A DNA stretch of 64,000 bases from Microvirga terrae (GTDB lineage: Bacteria; Pseudomonadota; Alphaproteobacteria; Rhizobiales; Beijerinckiaceae), in NCBI RefSeq assembly GCF_013307435.2, contig NZ_CP102846.1, forward strand, positions 1 through 64,000, in the 5' to 3' direction. The position numbers and the translations under genes are program-made. Within the stretch, counting starts at the first letter, position 1. Every line of letters starts with the position of its first letter. Below the pieces are notes generated by a model, which ran no database searches, was not told the DNA's origin, and worked only from the letters and a program-made list of their open reading frames with translations. Positions 24,750 through 32,773 of this stretch are shown here, piece by piece.

Positions 24750-25466
24750 ATGCCCGAGCTATCCCCATTTTCTATTCGTAATCGTTTACTGGCAGCGCTG
24801 TCGGCTGGCGACTTCGCTCTCATCCGGCCCCATCTTGAGCCTATTCTCTTAAACCAGAGTGACGTGATCATTCAGGCCCATGCGCCCATCGAGCACGTCT
24901 ACTTCCTGGAGGCCGGCGTGACCTCCGTCGTGACCCGCACGGAGCGCGGCCGCCGGATCGAGATCGGTCTTGTCGGCCGGGACGGCTTTGCCGGCGTGCC
25001 GGTTCTCCTGGGCGCCGACCGGACGCCGCACGAAACCTTCATGCAGATCGGCGGAGCGGCCTTGCGCATCGAGGCCGATGCCTTCCGGCACGCCCTGGAG
25101 CAGAGCCCGTCCTTGCAGAAGCTTCTGCTTCGCTTTGTTCAGGTGTTCCACCTCCAGACAGCCCAGACGGCCGCCTGCAATGGCTCCCACCCTGTCGTGA
25201 GGCGGCTGGCTCGCTGGCTGTTGATGTGCCGCGACCGGCTTGATGGCGACGAGCTGCCGCTCACGCATGAGTTCATCGCCGTGATGCTGGGCGTGCGCCG
25301 CCCCGGCGTGACGGAGGCCCTCCAGATGCTGGAGACGGCGCAGGCAATCCGGGCCGAACGGCGCAACATTGTCGTGCTCGACCGCCGCAAGCTCGAAGAG
25401 ACCGCAGGCGACGGCTACGGTGGTCCGGAAGCCGAATATGAGCGCCTGATCGGGCCCCTGCGCTAG
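24750..25466 (+). CDS. Crp/Fnr-family regulator, subgroup A
   Basis: 238 residues starting MPELSPFSIRNRLLAALSAG; this start gives the same length as the 22527 paralogue (237). Barrel motifs: IIQAHAPIEHVYFLEAGVTS and IEIGLVGRDGFAGVPVLLGA. Helix-turn-helix: ELPLTHEFIAVMLGVRRPGV then TEALQMLETAQAIRAERRNI. No Cys cluster. No good ribosome site is visible before ATG. Convergent with the third member at 25546, with a hairpin between. Confidence 0.92.
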   Translation: MPELSPFSIRNRLLAALSAGDFALIRPHLEPILLNQSDVIIQAHAPIEHVYFLEAGVTSVVTRTERGRRIEIGLVGRDGFAGVPVLLGADRTPHETFMQIGGAALRIEADAFRHALEQSPSLQKLLLRFVQVFHLQTAQTAACNGSHPVVRRLARWLLMCRDRLDGDELPLTHEFIAVMLGVRRPGVTEALQMLETAQAIRAERRNIVVLDRRKLEETAGDGYGGPEAEYERLIGPLR

Positions 25467-25497
25467 ATTGCGTGGCTGGAGCCATTTGCCCACCGCA

Positions 25498-25527
25498 TCA
25501 CCCAGGTGTTGATGTCGTCCTGGGTGA
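25498..25527. terminator. Hairpin between convergent regulator genes
   Basis: TCACCCAGG and CCTGGGTGA form a 9-bp stem with a 12-base loop between two convergent Crp-like genes. No T run, so a bidirectional terminator is likely but not certain. Confidence 0.5.
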
Positions 25528-25545
25528 CAAAGATGGACGAGGCAG

Positions 25546-26367
25546 TCACAGGCCCGGCAGCCTGACGTGGCTGGCACCTGACCCGTCAGGCATCGGGATC
25601 AGACGCTCATACTCTGCCTCCGGCACGCCGTAGCTGTCGCCAGCCGTCTCCTCGAGCCGCTCCCGGTCCAGGATTGTGATGTGGGCTCGTCGGGCCTTGA
25701 TGATGCCCGTCCCCTCCAGCAGGTGGATGGCTTCCGTCACGCCGGGGCGACGCACGGCCAGCATCAGCGACAGGAACTCGTGCGTGAGCGCCAGTTCGTC
25801 GCTGTCCACCCGGTCATGGCACATCAGCAGCCAACGGGCCATCCGCTCACTGAGCACACTATCGCCATTCGACATGGCCGTGGCGGCGGTCTGTACCATC
25901 AGCACGTGGATGTAACGCAAAAGGAGATCGTGCAGGCATGGGCTGGCCTCAAGCGCCCGGATCATGTGCCGGATCGGGATCTGATACCCGGCACCCTCCA
26001 TCTGGAAGAAGCTCTGGTGCGGGGTGCGGTCAACCCCAAGAACGATGGACGGACCCACGAGCCCCTCCCGGCCCACAATGCCGATCTCGACCGGCCGGCT
26101 GTCGGAATTGAGGGCCACCACTGACGCGACGCCACTCTCGGGGAAGATGACGTGCTCAATAGGCTGGTTTGGCTCGATCAAGACCTTGCCTCTCGGCAGC
26201 ATGACCTGCTCCAGATGTGGCCCGACGAGCGCGAAATCCTCCAGGGCCAAGGCCCGGAGCAGACGATTGCGCAGAAAGGACTGCTTGAGTTGAACCACGG
26301 CCGCCACACAGGATCGGGGCGGGAGGCCAAAAGCCCCTCGGCTGCTTGCGCCCCACTGATCGGTCAA
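25546..26367 (-). CDS. Crp/Fnr-family regulator, subgroup A
   Basis: Up to 273 residues. The 26367 start codon is TTG; the family's alignment suggests a later start, GTG at 26307 or 26298, just before QLKQSFLRNRLLRALALED. Barrel: IEPNQPIEHVIFPESGVASV and IEIGIVGREGLVGPSIVLGV. Helix-turn-helix: ELALTHEFLSLMLAVRRPGV then TEAIHLLEGTGIIKARRAHI. Operator site 6 lies 69 bases upstream of the TTG. The three subgroup A proteins probably arose by duplication. Confidence 0.9.
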   Translation of the reverse strand: MTDQWGASSRGAFGLPPRSCVAAVVQLKQSFLRNRLLRALALEDFALVGPHLEQVMLPRGKVLIEPNQPIEHVIFPESGVASVVALNSDSRPVEIGIVGREGLVGPSIVLGVDRTPHQSFFQMEGAGYQIPIRHMIRALEASPCLHDLLLRYIHVLMVQTAATAMSNGDSVLSERMARWLLMCHDRVDSDELALTHEFLSLMLAVRRPGVTEAIHLLEGTGIIKARRAHITILDRERLEETAGDSYGVPEAEYERLIPMPDGSGASHVRLPGL

Positions 26368-26435
26368 GCAATTGCAACTGCCCTAAGCGGGCATGGACGG
26401 AGCCGTCACTAAAATAAGTGACTTTGGAGCCCCTC

Positions 26436-26451
26436 TGTACGGTTTCATACG
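26436..26451. promoter_or_regulatory. Palindromic operator site 6 (TGTACG-GTTT-CATACG)
   Basis: Left half perfect, right half with two mismatches. Upstream of the minus-strand Crp-like gene 25546, so possible autoregulation. Confidence 0.45.
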
Positions 26452-26640
26452 ATGGCTGCTGGATGTCCGCAGCGGGTCAGGCACTGATATTCTCGGCCGC
26501 CTCGGAACCTCCGGTTAAGCGAGGATTGCTGCCCTCGAGTTTACGTCTCAGGTGTGCCATTCGGAGACCTTCCTGGTGTGGAGACCGCCGCGTCCTCTAC
26601 CCGTCAATGACTTACGCAAAAATTTCGCGGAAGGCCATAT

Positions 26641-26889
26641 ATGGAACCACTCGAATGCCGCTACGGAATTTATACCTTGGCCGTTGCCAAGGCCCACGAC
26701 GGGCGCATCGCGTATCAGCCCGATCGAGCTCCACAGCTCCCTGTTGTGGAAGACGCCTTGGCCGAGGGTACTCGACGACCTCCCTCAGCTTGGGCCTCGC
26801 TTGCCGCCCACTCGCCATACGCCACAGCGCCAAAAGGTGACAGAGGAGGTTTGTACGTTTCCGAACATTTCCCCCGCTCGAGACGTTGA
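26641..26889 (+). CDS. Hypothetical protein or remnant
   Basis: An open frame MEPLECRYGIYTLAVAKAHD, then IAYQPDRAPQLPVVEDALAE, whose first half looks like a small conserved protein (short beta strands, then an acidic helix). The second half (RRPPSAWASLAAHSPYA) looks less natural and runs across operator site 7. It may be a gene shortened by a frameshift. No family recognised. Confidence 0.35.
   Translation: MEPLECRYGIYTLAVAKAHDGRIAYQPDRAPQLPVVEDALAEGTRRPPSAWASLAAHSPYATAPKGDRGGLYVSEHFPRSRR
26853..26868. promoter_or_regulatory. Palindromic operator site 7 (TGTACG-TTTC-CGAACA)
   Basis: One mismatch to the consensus. It ends 103 bases before the start of the small gene 26972, matching the 102 bases at site 2 and the 21300 gene. 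Confidence 0.55.
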
Positions 26890-26950
26890 GTTCTACCACC
26901 GGCAGAACTGACCTGGGCGCCGGTGACTGAGAGATCCGTGTGCTCCCGCC
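26882..26950 (+). repeat. 69-bp leader repeat, copy 2
   Basis: 67 of 69 bases identical to 21211-21279. Both copies start 13 bases after an operator site and end about 20 bases before an AAGGAG or GAGGAG ribosome site. Confidence 0.8.
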
Positions 26951-26971
26951 TCATTGAACAAGGAGCACTCC

Positions 26972-27109
26972 ATGCCCCTCCCGGCCTCTCGAGCGGACAA
27001 TGAAGCCTTGATCAGGGAAGCGCAGGCTGCACGCGTTCTCGCGCACGTCCGGATGATGCTCTCCCGGTTGAAAGCGCACATCTCCAAGCCTCACTCAACG
27101 AGCCTGTAG
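26972..27109 (+). CDS. Small hypothetical protein (45 aa)
   Basis: AAGGAG before ATG; reads MPLPASRADNEALIREAQAA, then RVLAHVRMMLSRLKAHISKP. It is helical, basic and soluble-looking. It follows operator site 7 and leader copy 2 at the same spacing as the DUF6894 gene at 21300, which supports real expression. Its own sequence is unlike DUF6894. Role unknown. Confidence 0.6.
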   Translation: MPLPASRADNEALIREAQAARVLAHVRMMLSRLKAHISKPHSTSL

Positions 27110-27357
27110 TTTCCGATAACGTCCCGTTATGGAGCACGGACTCTGACAGGAGAACTGATCCGGGAAGGTCCGAAGTGGATCACGGACTGCCCTTCAGCTT
27201 GGCTGTGCGAAGGTCCGCTTCTCGCTTCTGACCTGCCCTCCCCTCTCCTACTGCCGTGGATACCCAGCGGGCAGCTCACTGTCGCCCGCCGGACCCTGAT
27301 CATCGCAGCAGAAGCAGCAGGGATTCCAACAAGGCGTTACTCACTTAAGGTCACCAA

Positions 27358-27446
27358 GCCTAGCCTCTCCTAAAGTCACCCTTCAGGCTAGGCCTAAGCC
27401 TTTGACGTCAACGGAATAAAATACGTCAAAGGGAGAGATTTAGGCC
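27358..27446. repeat. Two nested inverted repeats upstream of the serine recombinase
   Basis: Repeat 1: GCCTAGCC (27358-27365) with GGCTAGGC (27386-27393). Repeat 2: CCTTTGACGT (27399-27408) with ACGTCAAAGG (27423-27432), enclosed by GGCCTAA (27391-27397) and TTAGGCC (27440-27446). They lie in a 608-base stretch (27110-27717) without any gene I can support, about 270 bases before the recombinase. Candidate recombination (res) site or regulatory structure. Confidence 0.5.
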
Positions 27447-27717
27447 ATAACTACGGTCTGCCGAGTAGACAAACGCCACATTCCTCGGCTGCATCGTGAG
27501 CTGCATCATCAGAGATCTAATAGCGGGCACGTATGTAGGCCTCTTGTTTCTAGCCGAACCGCTAAACCCATTGTTTTCAAAGCACTTTCGCCGGCTGCGG
27601 GGAAGCTCTGCCCTCTCCTGCTAGTTAACAAAAGGACTTAAAAAACGTTTCCAAACGATCCTTTTCTCGTAACCGCAAATTGTGTACAAAGGGTCGAAAT
27701 CGCTTTTGAAACGACAT

Positions 27718-28626
27718 ATGGCCCCCTCCCCTTCCCCCCAGCGTCTGATTGGATACGCCCGCGTCTCAACCGAGGAGCAGGCAACAGACGCTCAGCTCGA
27801 CGAACTCAAGGCTGCCGGCTGCGAGGTCATTCATCAGGAACACGGGTCCGGCGCCTCCCGGGCTCGGCCGGTTCTCTCCCGGCTCATCCGCGAGATCTCA
27901 AAGGGCGAAGTCCTCGTGGTCGTTCGGCTCGATCGCTTGGCCCGGTCGGTCAGCCATCTGCTCGAGGTGATCGAGACGCTTGAGGAGAAAGGCGCCCACT
28001 TCAAATCCCTCAGGGATCCAATCGACACGTCGACACCGCAAGGCATGTTCTCTCTGCAGGTCTTGGGCGCCGTCGCTCAGCTGGAGCGATCGCTCATCTC
28101 GGAGCGCACGAAGGCTGGCGTGAAGGCGGCAGTGGCTAAGGGGAAGAGGCCGGGGAACCCCGGTTTGCGTGAGGGACGGCCGGAGGCAATCCGCAAGACT
28201 GCCCTCGCCCGCGACCGCGTCTATCTGGGCGACCTATTGACGGCAGCCGATTCCTTTCTTCCCGTTGTCCGTCAGATGCGGCCGGACCACAGCTGGCGAG
28301 ATGTCGTGCAGGTGCTGAATGCACGAGGCCAGCGGTGGACGGATCAAAGCCTCCGAAGGGCGGTCAACCGATTGGTCACCGAGCGGATGGCTGAGCCGGA
28401 ATTGTTACGGAAAGCCGGAAGGCGGCCGCCGGACGACCGAATTATGACTCTCATCGCTGGCATTGCGATTTCTAACCCGAACCTCACCCTGCGTGAGATC
28501 GGCGCTCAGCTGGAAGGAATGCGGGAGCGGACGCCACGCGGCGGGAGAGAATGGAAGGCCAGCTCGGTCAAATTCCAACTCGACCGGGCTCGCAAAATGG
28601 GCCTCGCGGTCCCTGAAATCCAGTGA
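27718..28626 (+). CDS. Serine recombinase (resolvase/invertase family)
   Basis: 302 residues from ATG at 27718 (a GTG at 27682 would add 12 residues). N-terminal resolvase domain: RLIGYARVSTEEQATDAQLD with the catalytic Ser, GEVLVVVRLDRLARSVSHLL, and GMFSLQVLGAVAQLERSLIS. The C-terminal part (about 175-300) is longer than the single helix-turn-helix of Tn3-type resolvases and contains SWRDVVQVLNARGQRWTDQS and NPNLTLREIGAQLEGM, two likely helix-turn-helix units. It probably resolves plasmid multimers or moves an element. Confidence 0.9.
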   Translation: MAPSPSPQRLIGYARVSTEEQATDAQLDELKAAGCEVIHQEHGSGASRARPVLSRLIREISKGEVLVVVRLDRLARSVSHLLEVIETLEEKGAHFKSLRDPIDTSTPQGMFSLQVLGAVAQLERSLISERTKAGVKAAVAKGKRPGNPGLREGRPEAIRKTALARDRVYLGDLLTAADSFLPVVRQMRPDHSWRDVVQVLNARGQRWTDQSLRRAVNRLVTERMAEPELLRKAGRRPPDDRIMTLIAGIAISNPNLTLREIGAQLEGMRERTPRGGREWKASSVKFQLDRARKMGLAVPEIQ

Positions 28627-28801
28627 TCGCGATGCTGTCACCAGATTTCGCATTCGAAGGACGACACTTGGATAGCTTGTGCCACCCTTGGTAGATCATG
28701 ATGAACTACCAGCAGGTCGTGGCCGGTATGTCAAGTTGACCTACTTGCCACGGATTCGGTAGCGACGACGGCGCTTCCATTGGAGCCGGTTCTCCAGAGC
28801 T

Positions 28802-30137
28802 AGATTGTGTGCGTCAAGTTCTGCAAAGCGGGGCGGCCGAGCAGGCTGGCTAAGCGGCTTCGCGGAGTTGATCCTTCTTGTGCTCCTTCAGGTCCTCCAT
28901 GTTGAGGTAGCGGTGCGCCTCAAGCCAGTTCTCATGCGTCTCCACCGTCAGCGCCCGCACCAGCCGGCAGCATGAGGCTGCATTGGGAAAGATCCGCACC
29001 ACATAGGTGCGTCGCCGGATCTCCTCGTTCAGGCGCTCGAGCATGTTGGTGCTCTTGAGGTGCTTATGGTGCTGGCGCGGCAGCCGGTAGAAGGTGAAGG
29101 TCTCCTCGATCGTCTCCTCGGCCCAGGCCACCAGGCGCGGGTAGCGCGCCTCCCACTTGCCAACCCAGGCCGCCAGATCGCGTCGGGCCTCCTCGACCGA
29201 GCGCCGGTCGTACAGCCAGCGCAGCTCCTGCAGGCAGTCATCGTCGGCCTTGCGCGGCAGATGATCGAGCGCATTCCTGAGGAAGTGCACATAGCAGCGC
29301 TGATATGCGGCCTCACTCAGCACCTCGCGGATGGCGTCTCTCGGGCCGGCATGGTCGTCGGCCACCACCAGCTCCACGCCGGACAGCCCGCGCTCGCGCA
29401 GGCCCAGCAGAAAGGTCTTCCAGACAGAGTGGCTTTCCCGGTTGGCCATCTCGACGCCCAGGATCTGGCGCCGCCCGTCCCAGTCGATGCCCACCGCAAT
29501 CAGCACCGCCTGCGAGGCAACGATGCCGCCCTCGCGCACCTTCTCGTAGCGCGCATCCAGGATCAGGTAGGGGAACGGCTCCTCGAGCCGGCGCGAGGCG
29601 AACTGAGCCAGGCTCTCGTCCAGGCGCTTGTTGATGGCCGAGATCGCCGAGGCCGAGAAGCTGTGGCCGCACAGCTCCTCGGTGATCGCCTTCACCTTGC
29701 GGGTGGAGACCCCCTGGACGTACATCTCGGCCAGGGTGGCCACCAGCGCCTGCTCGGAGCGCTGATAGCGCTCGAACAGCTCGGTGGAGAAGCGGCCGTC
29801 CCGGTCCTGCGGCACGCGCAGCTCGAGCTTGCCGACGCGGGTCACCAGGGTGCGGGTGTAGTAGCCGGAGCGGTAGCCGAGGCGGGCTGCAGTGCGCTCG
29901 CCCTTCTCGGCCTGGAGTGCGTCGGTCATCTCGGCTTCGAGCATCTCCTGCATGACGGCGCGGACAATCTCGCGCAGCCCGTCCGGGCTCTGGCTCAGAA
30001 GGTCCTTGATGGCAGCGGCAGCAGGTTTATCCTTCGCATTGGTCATGGTGGGGCTCCTCTCGGAGGGTGACTTGGACATCACCATCCTGCCATGACCGCC
30101 CCGATCAGGCGATTTGCAGAACCTTCACCACACTACT
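28802..30137 (-). mobile_element. IS256-family insertion sequence, complete
   Basis: About 1336 bp. Imperfect terminal inverted repeats, GTGTGCGTCAAGTTCTGC at the left and GTGTGGTGAAGGTTCTGC at the right (inner ends), enclose one transposase gene. The 7-base string CAGAGCT is present on both sides (28795-28801 and 30138-30144), a target duplication of about the size known for the family. This fits a simple, fairly recent insertion. Confidence 0.8.
28850..30046 (-). CDS. IS256-family transposase
   Basis: 398 residues starting MTNAKDKPAAAAIKDLLSQS; GAGAGGAG before this ATG chooses it over a start 13 codons upstream. Mutator-type core: LILDARYEKVREGG (first Asp), VELVVADDHAGPRDAI (second Asp), YVHFLRNALDHLP, and MLERLNEEIRRRTYVVRIFP (catalytic Glu). 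Length is normal and no break is seen, so it is probably active. Confidence 0.95.
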   Translation of the reverse strand: MTNAKDKPAAAAIKDLLSQSPDGLREIVRAVMQEMLEAEMTDALQAEKGERTAARLGYRSGYYTRTLVTRVGKLELRVPQDRDGRFSTELFERYQRSEQALVATLAEMYVQGVSTRKVKAITEELCGHSFSASAISAINKRLDESLAQFASRRLEEPFPYLILDARYEKVREGGIVASQAVLIAVGIDWDGRRQILGVEMANRESHSVWKTFLLGLRERGLSGVELVVADDHAGPRDAIREVLSEAAYQRCYVHFLRNALDHLPRKADDDCLQELRWLYDRRSVEEARRDLAAWVGKWEARYPRLVAWAEETIEETFTFYRLPRQHHKHLKSTNMLERLNEEIRRRTYVVRIFPNAASCCRLVRALTVETHENWLEAHRYLNMEDLKEHKKDQLREAA

Positions 30138-30256
30138 CAGAGCTTCGAGCGCCCTGCCCTGGCTTGCGTAGATTTCTACACATTGCTGGGAGGCTCCCCG
30201 GTACCGCCCACTCTCTGATCTATGCCGCTGCAAGGATACCGCCTACTCCCAGCCGC

Positions 30257-30637
30257 TCACCACGTTTCGCCCGGGTCCGCAGTAGCCATCAGCTTGCCGG
30301 CGATCCGGTGAAGGGCATCATCAAGAGGCGACCTTCCTCTGCCGGTGTCTTTTGGCCGGGGGCCCCTCCCCTGCCCTTGGGCTAGCCTGCGCTTCACGAG
30401 CCGCGTAGCCTCTACCGCGAGATAGGCCAGTTCCTGATCGGGCATCCCATTCAAGAGTTCGTCAATTTCGGGCCTTGTTGCCTTCGCGCCGAGTGTGCCC
30501 AACGACACCGGCTCCGGCGCCTTGGTCTCCTAATGCACTGGCTTCGGCGGGGCGCTCCGGCGTGTCGGTTTGGAGAGTGGCGGAGGTGCTCCGAACAGGT
30601 CTCCCTGTCGCTCATCGCGGACCAAGTTTCGCGCCAT
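30257..30637 (-). pseudogene. Hypothetical protein with in-frame amber stop
   Basis: Reads MARNLVRDERQGDLFGAPPP and SKPTRRSAPPKPVH, then TAG at 30530-30532, and in the same frame EPVSLGTLGAKATRPEIDEL, MPDQELAYLAVEATRLVKRR and SPLDDALHRIAGKLMATADP. The frame stays open and protein-like on both sides of the stop. I do not recognise the family. Either a nonsense mutation, or the second part is translated from an internal GTG. Confidence 0.55.
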
Positions 30638-30822
30638 GCCACCTCCGGCCTCATCTTGCTTCGTTAACCATACTTGGCTGTGGATCTGTCCGAAGCAATG
30701 TCGCTGCCGTACATACTGAGCCCTTCCTGTAACAAAGGCGCTTTGGCCTAGATTTTACGGCAGGCCAAATTTCGTGAGCCCGCTCGCAAATCGTTCATTT
30801 CCATTTTAATCCCGATAAGTCG

Positions 30823-31005
30823 CTAGTCCTGACCGACGCTAATGTGGCCACCCTCAAGCATCTCGCCGGTACCAGGGGGTGCGAGTACGATCGTACTCTC
30901 GCCTCCGACCTGGCCTATCTCAAAGTATTGTCCCGGGTCGTAGTCGGGCAGCCTGCCCCCTGCCCTGCCAATCCAGAACTTGCTCGGATATTCGTCGCTC
31001 TTCAC
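30823..31005 (-). pseudogene. Possible VirD4/TraG coupling protein fragment
   Basis: About 60 residues: FWIGRAGGRLPDYDPGQYFE, then GESTIVLAPPGTGE. The string resembles the Walker A region of type IV secretion coupling proteins (APPGTGKT), with K replaced by E and the rest of the ATPase missing. No other conjugation gene is nearby. The match is short, so this is tentative. Confidence 0.35.
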
Positions 31006-31289
31006 ACGTGGATTCGGATCAGAAAGCGGTAAATTGGGCCCACCGCATGCCTGAAGACGTCATGGAAGAACTCAAACAGCGCAAGGTCCTGAAGGTCGAC
31101 GGACCGAATGCCCCTACGACCGTATTACGGTGCCTAGCCTATTGGGCGACCCTGCATCAGTGGAAGGCTGCTGGAGCCCCTTTGATCATCCAATAATCCG
31201 AAAGCTGGTCGTCTGGCGATAAAGGCCTCTGCACGCGATCCACCTGCAAGAGCCGGAAGCCGTTTACCCTTGACATCCTTGAGCGCCTT

Positions 31290-31305
31290 CTTTGCAGTTG
31301 CAAAG
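31290..31305. promoter_or_regulatory. parS-like palindrome 1 (CTTTGCAGTTGCAAAG)
   Basis: One of five near-identical 16-bp palindromes around repAB; probable binding site of the RepB partition protein. Confidence 0.65.
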
Positions 31306-31527
31306 AGCCCAATGTCACTGATCCGGCAGACTTCAGCGCCCACGGCTTATGTTCGAGGTTCTACATCTTGGCAGCCTACGCTTGCATCTCTCCAGGTCGA
31401 CGCAATGCGCGAGTTTTTCATAAATCGGTTCAAAAAGCCTTCCGTGACTGTGACGAGTACAAACACGACCGAATTCTAACCGCCCGGGTTATCGTCTAAG
31501 CACTGTATCGCGTGTCCGCATCACAAC

Positions 31528-31543
31528 CTTTGCAGTTGCAAAG
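31528..31543. promoter_or_regulatory. parS-like palindrome 2 (CTTTGCAGTTGCAAAG)
   Basis: Identical to palindrome 1. About 1.25 kb upstream of repA. Confidence 0.65.
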
Positions 31544-31589
31544 ATCCCCACTCATAATCAGGTAAATTACGATCTGATCCCAGAGGCGA

Positions 31590-32246
31590 TTAGCGCGTGG
31601 CCGGCTCTGCCATTGCCCGAACCGCATGCTCGACTTTGCTAGGCGCCTCAAATTTTGCTGGATAATAGGTGCCGACACTCGACCAGCGATCCTTTACAAG
31701 GCCAGTGTTCGCCTCCAAGGAAACAAACTCGCTGCCATCGTGGACAAACTGGGTCTCCGTTCTCTCCTCGATCTCCTTGTCCTGGGCATCAACTTGGGCG
31801 AACCGGGGTAGCGGATGTCAATTCACTGAGTTCTGAGTCTGGCTCCTGACGGGTCGACTATCATCCGCGTTGTGACTTCGATGGTGCTCCAAGCCAATGG
31901 ATCAGGAACCTCTAGGTTCTGGATTTCGTGAACTTCGATCAGTTTGCCGTTTCGCGCGAGCTTCTACGAACGGGCCTTAACCTGCTGGAGCATCTCGAGT
32001 CCCTGCTTCTTCATCCCTGCAGATAGGAAGGCTCTCGACCAACCCTAGGGCTGCAGCGCCACCGAGCGCCTATTCCGGTGAACCGATAAATCCAACGCCC
32101 GTCGACACGCCTCCAAGGCTTTTCAGGGCATTCGCTCTTAAAGCCGCGATCCCATAGACCTCTTTGGCGCCATAGAGAGCGATTTTTGAAGCATTCAGTG
32201 ACTGCCCAGACGACAGGACAATCATGGAATTAGCCGTGTTCGGCAT
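31590..32246 (-). pseudogene. Decayed conserved hypothetical gene
   Basis: From ATG at 32246 the frame reads MIVLSSGQSLNASKIALYGA, KEVYGIAALRANALKSLGG and VGFIGSPE, then TAG where relatives known to me have TGG (GSPEWALGGAAALG). It then continues ALGGAAALGLVESL and, after frame changes and further stops, GKLIEVHEIQNLEVPDPLAW and QFVHDGSEFVSLEANTGLV with RWSSVGTYYP. The last stop is at 31590. At least two frameshifts and three stops. The intact family is of unknown function. Confidence 0.65.
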
Positions 32247-32404
32247 CAGTCATACCTTCCAACGTGATAGCACCTCGAAGCCTACGTAGTCGACAAGTGT
32301 CGTCAAAGTATCCATTCGATGTAGAGTCCATCTCGGTTGAACCACTCTAAGCAATGAGGCAACTGTGCGCCGCCTGAGCGCAGCTAACAGCCTGAACGTC
32401 TGAT

Positions 32405-32420
32405 CTTTGCAGCTGCAAAG
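32405..32420. promoter_or_regulatory. parS-like palindrome 3 (CTTTGCAGCTGCAAAG)
   Basis: A perfect palindrome; with flanking GAT and ATC the symmetry extends to 22 bases (32402-32423). 354 bases upstream of repA. Confidence 0.7.
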
Positions 32421-32600
32421 ATCCATGCCTGGGGTGCTCTCCAGAGCAGTTCAATCGCCATGGGACGCACACCGTCCGAAGCGCTCTGGTCCGAATCCGC
32501 ACCTTCAATGAACTGAACCCGATATTAGAACCCAGATCGTTGCAGCTCCGATCCGCGAATCGCGAACTTCGGGATAGAAGGGTAGGGGGCCTCAAGCAGC

Positions 32601-32616
32601 CTTTGCACCTGCAAAG
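32601..32616. promoter_or_regulatory. parS-like palindrome 4 (CTTTGCACCTGCAAAG)
   Basis: Same arms, centre ACCT instead of AGCT. 158 bases before the repA start, in its promoter region, so RepB or RepA-RepB may repress the operon from here. Confidence 0.6.
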
Positions 32617-32725
32617 TTGGCCATCTGCGACGGTGCTCACGGAGGAATACGTGCCTTCCGGTAAACTTTCGTGAGAGATATGGCAGAAGTTAACCATTCG
32701 TTTAGACTTTTCGCGCTCTCCTCAC

Positions 32726-32755
32726 GGAAATCGCCGCTCCTCTGGCGATTTTTCC
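32726..32755 (+). terminator. Terminator-like hairpin just upstream of repA
   Basis: GGAAATCGCC pairs with GGCGATTTTTCC around an 8-base loop (core AATCGCC / GGCGATT), with a run of five T inside the right arm. It ends 18 bases before the repA start codon, so a transcript of repA must pass it. It may block read-through from upstream or act as an attenuator. Confidence 0.5.
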
Positions 32756-32773
32756 GTAACTAGGAGAGTTAAT

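Noticed and set aside
29060..30070. 336-codon plus-strand frame opposite the IS256 transposase
   Set aside because: Antisense shadow of the transposase gene, His/Gln/Leu-rich without motifs.
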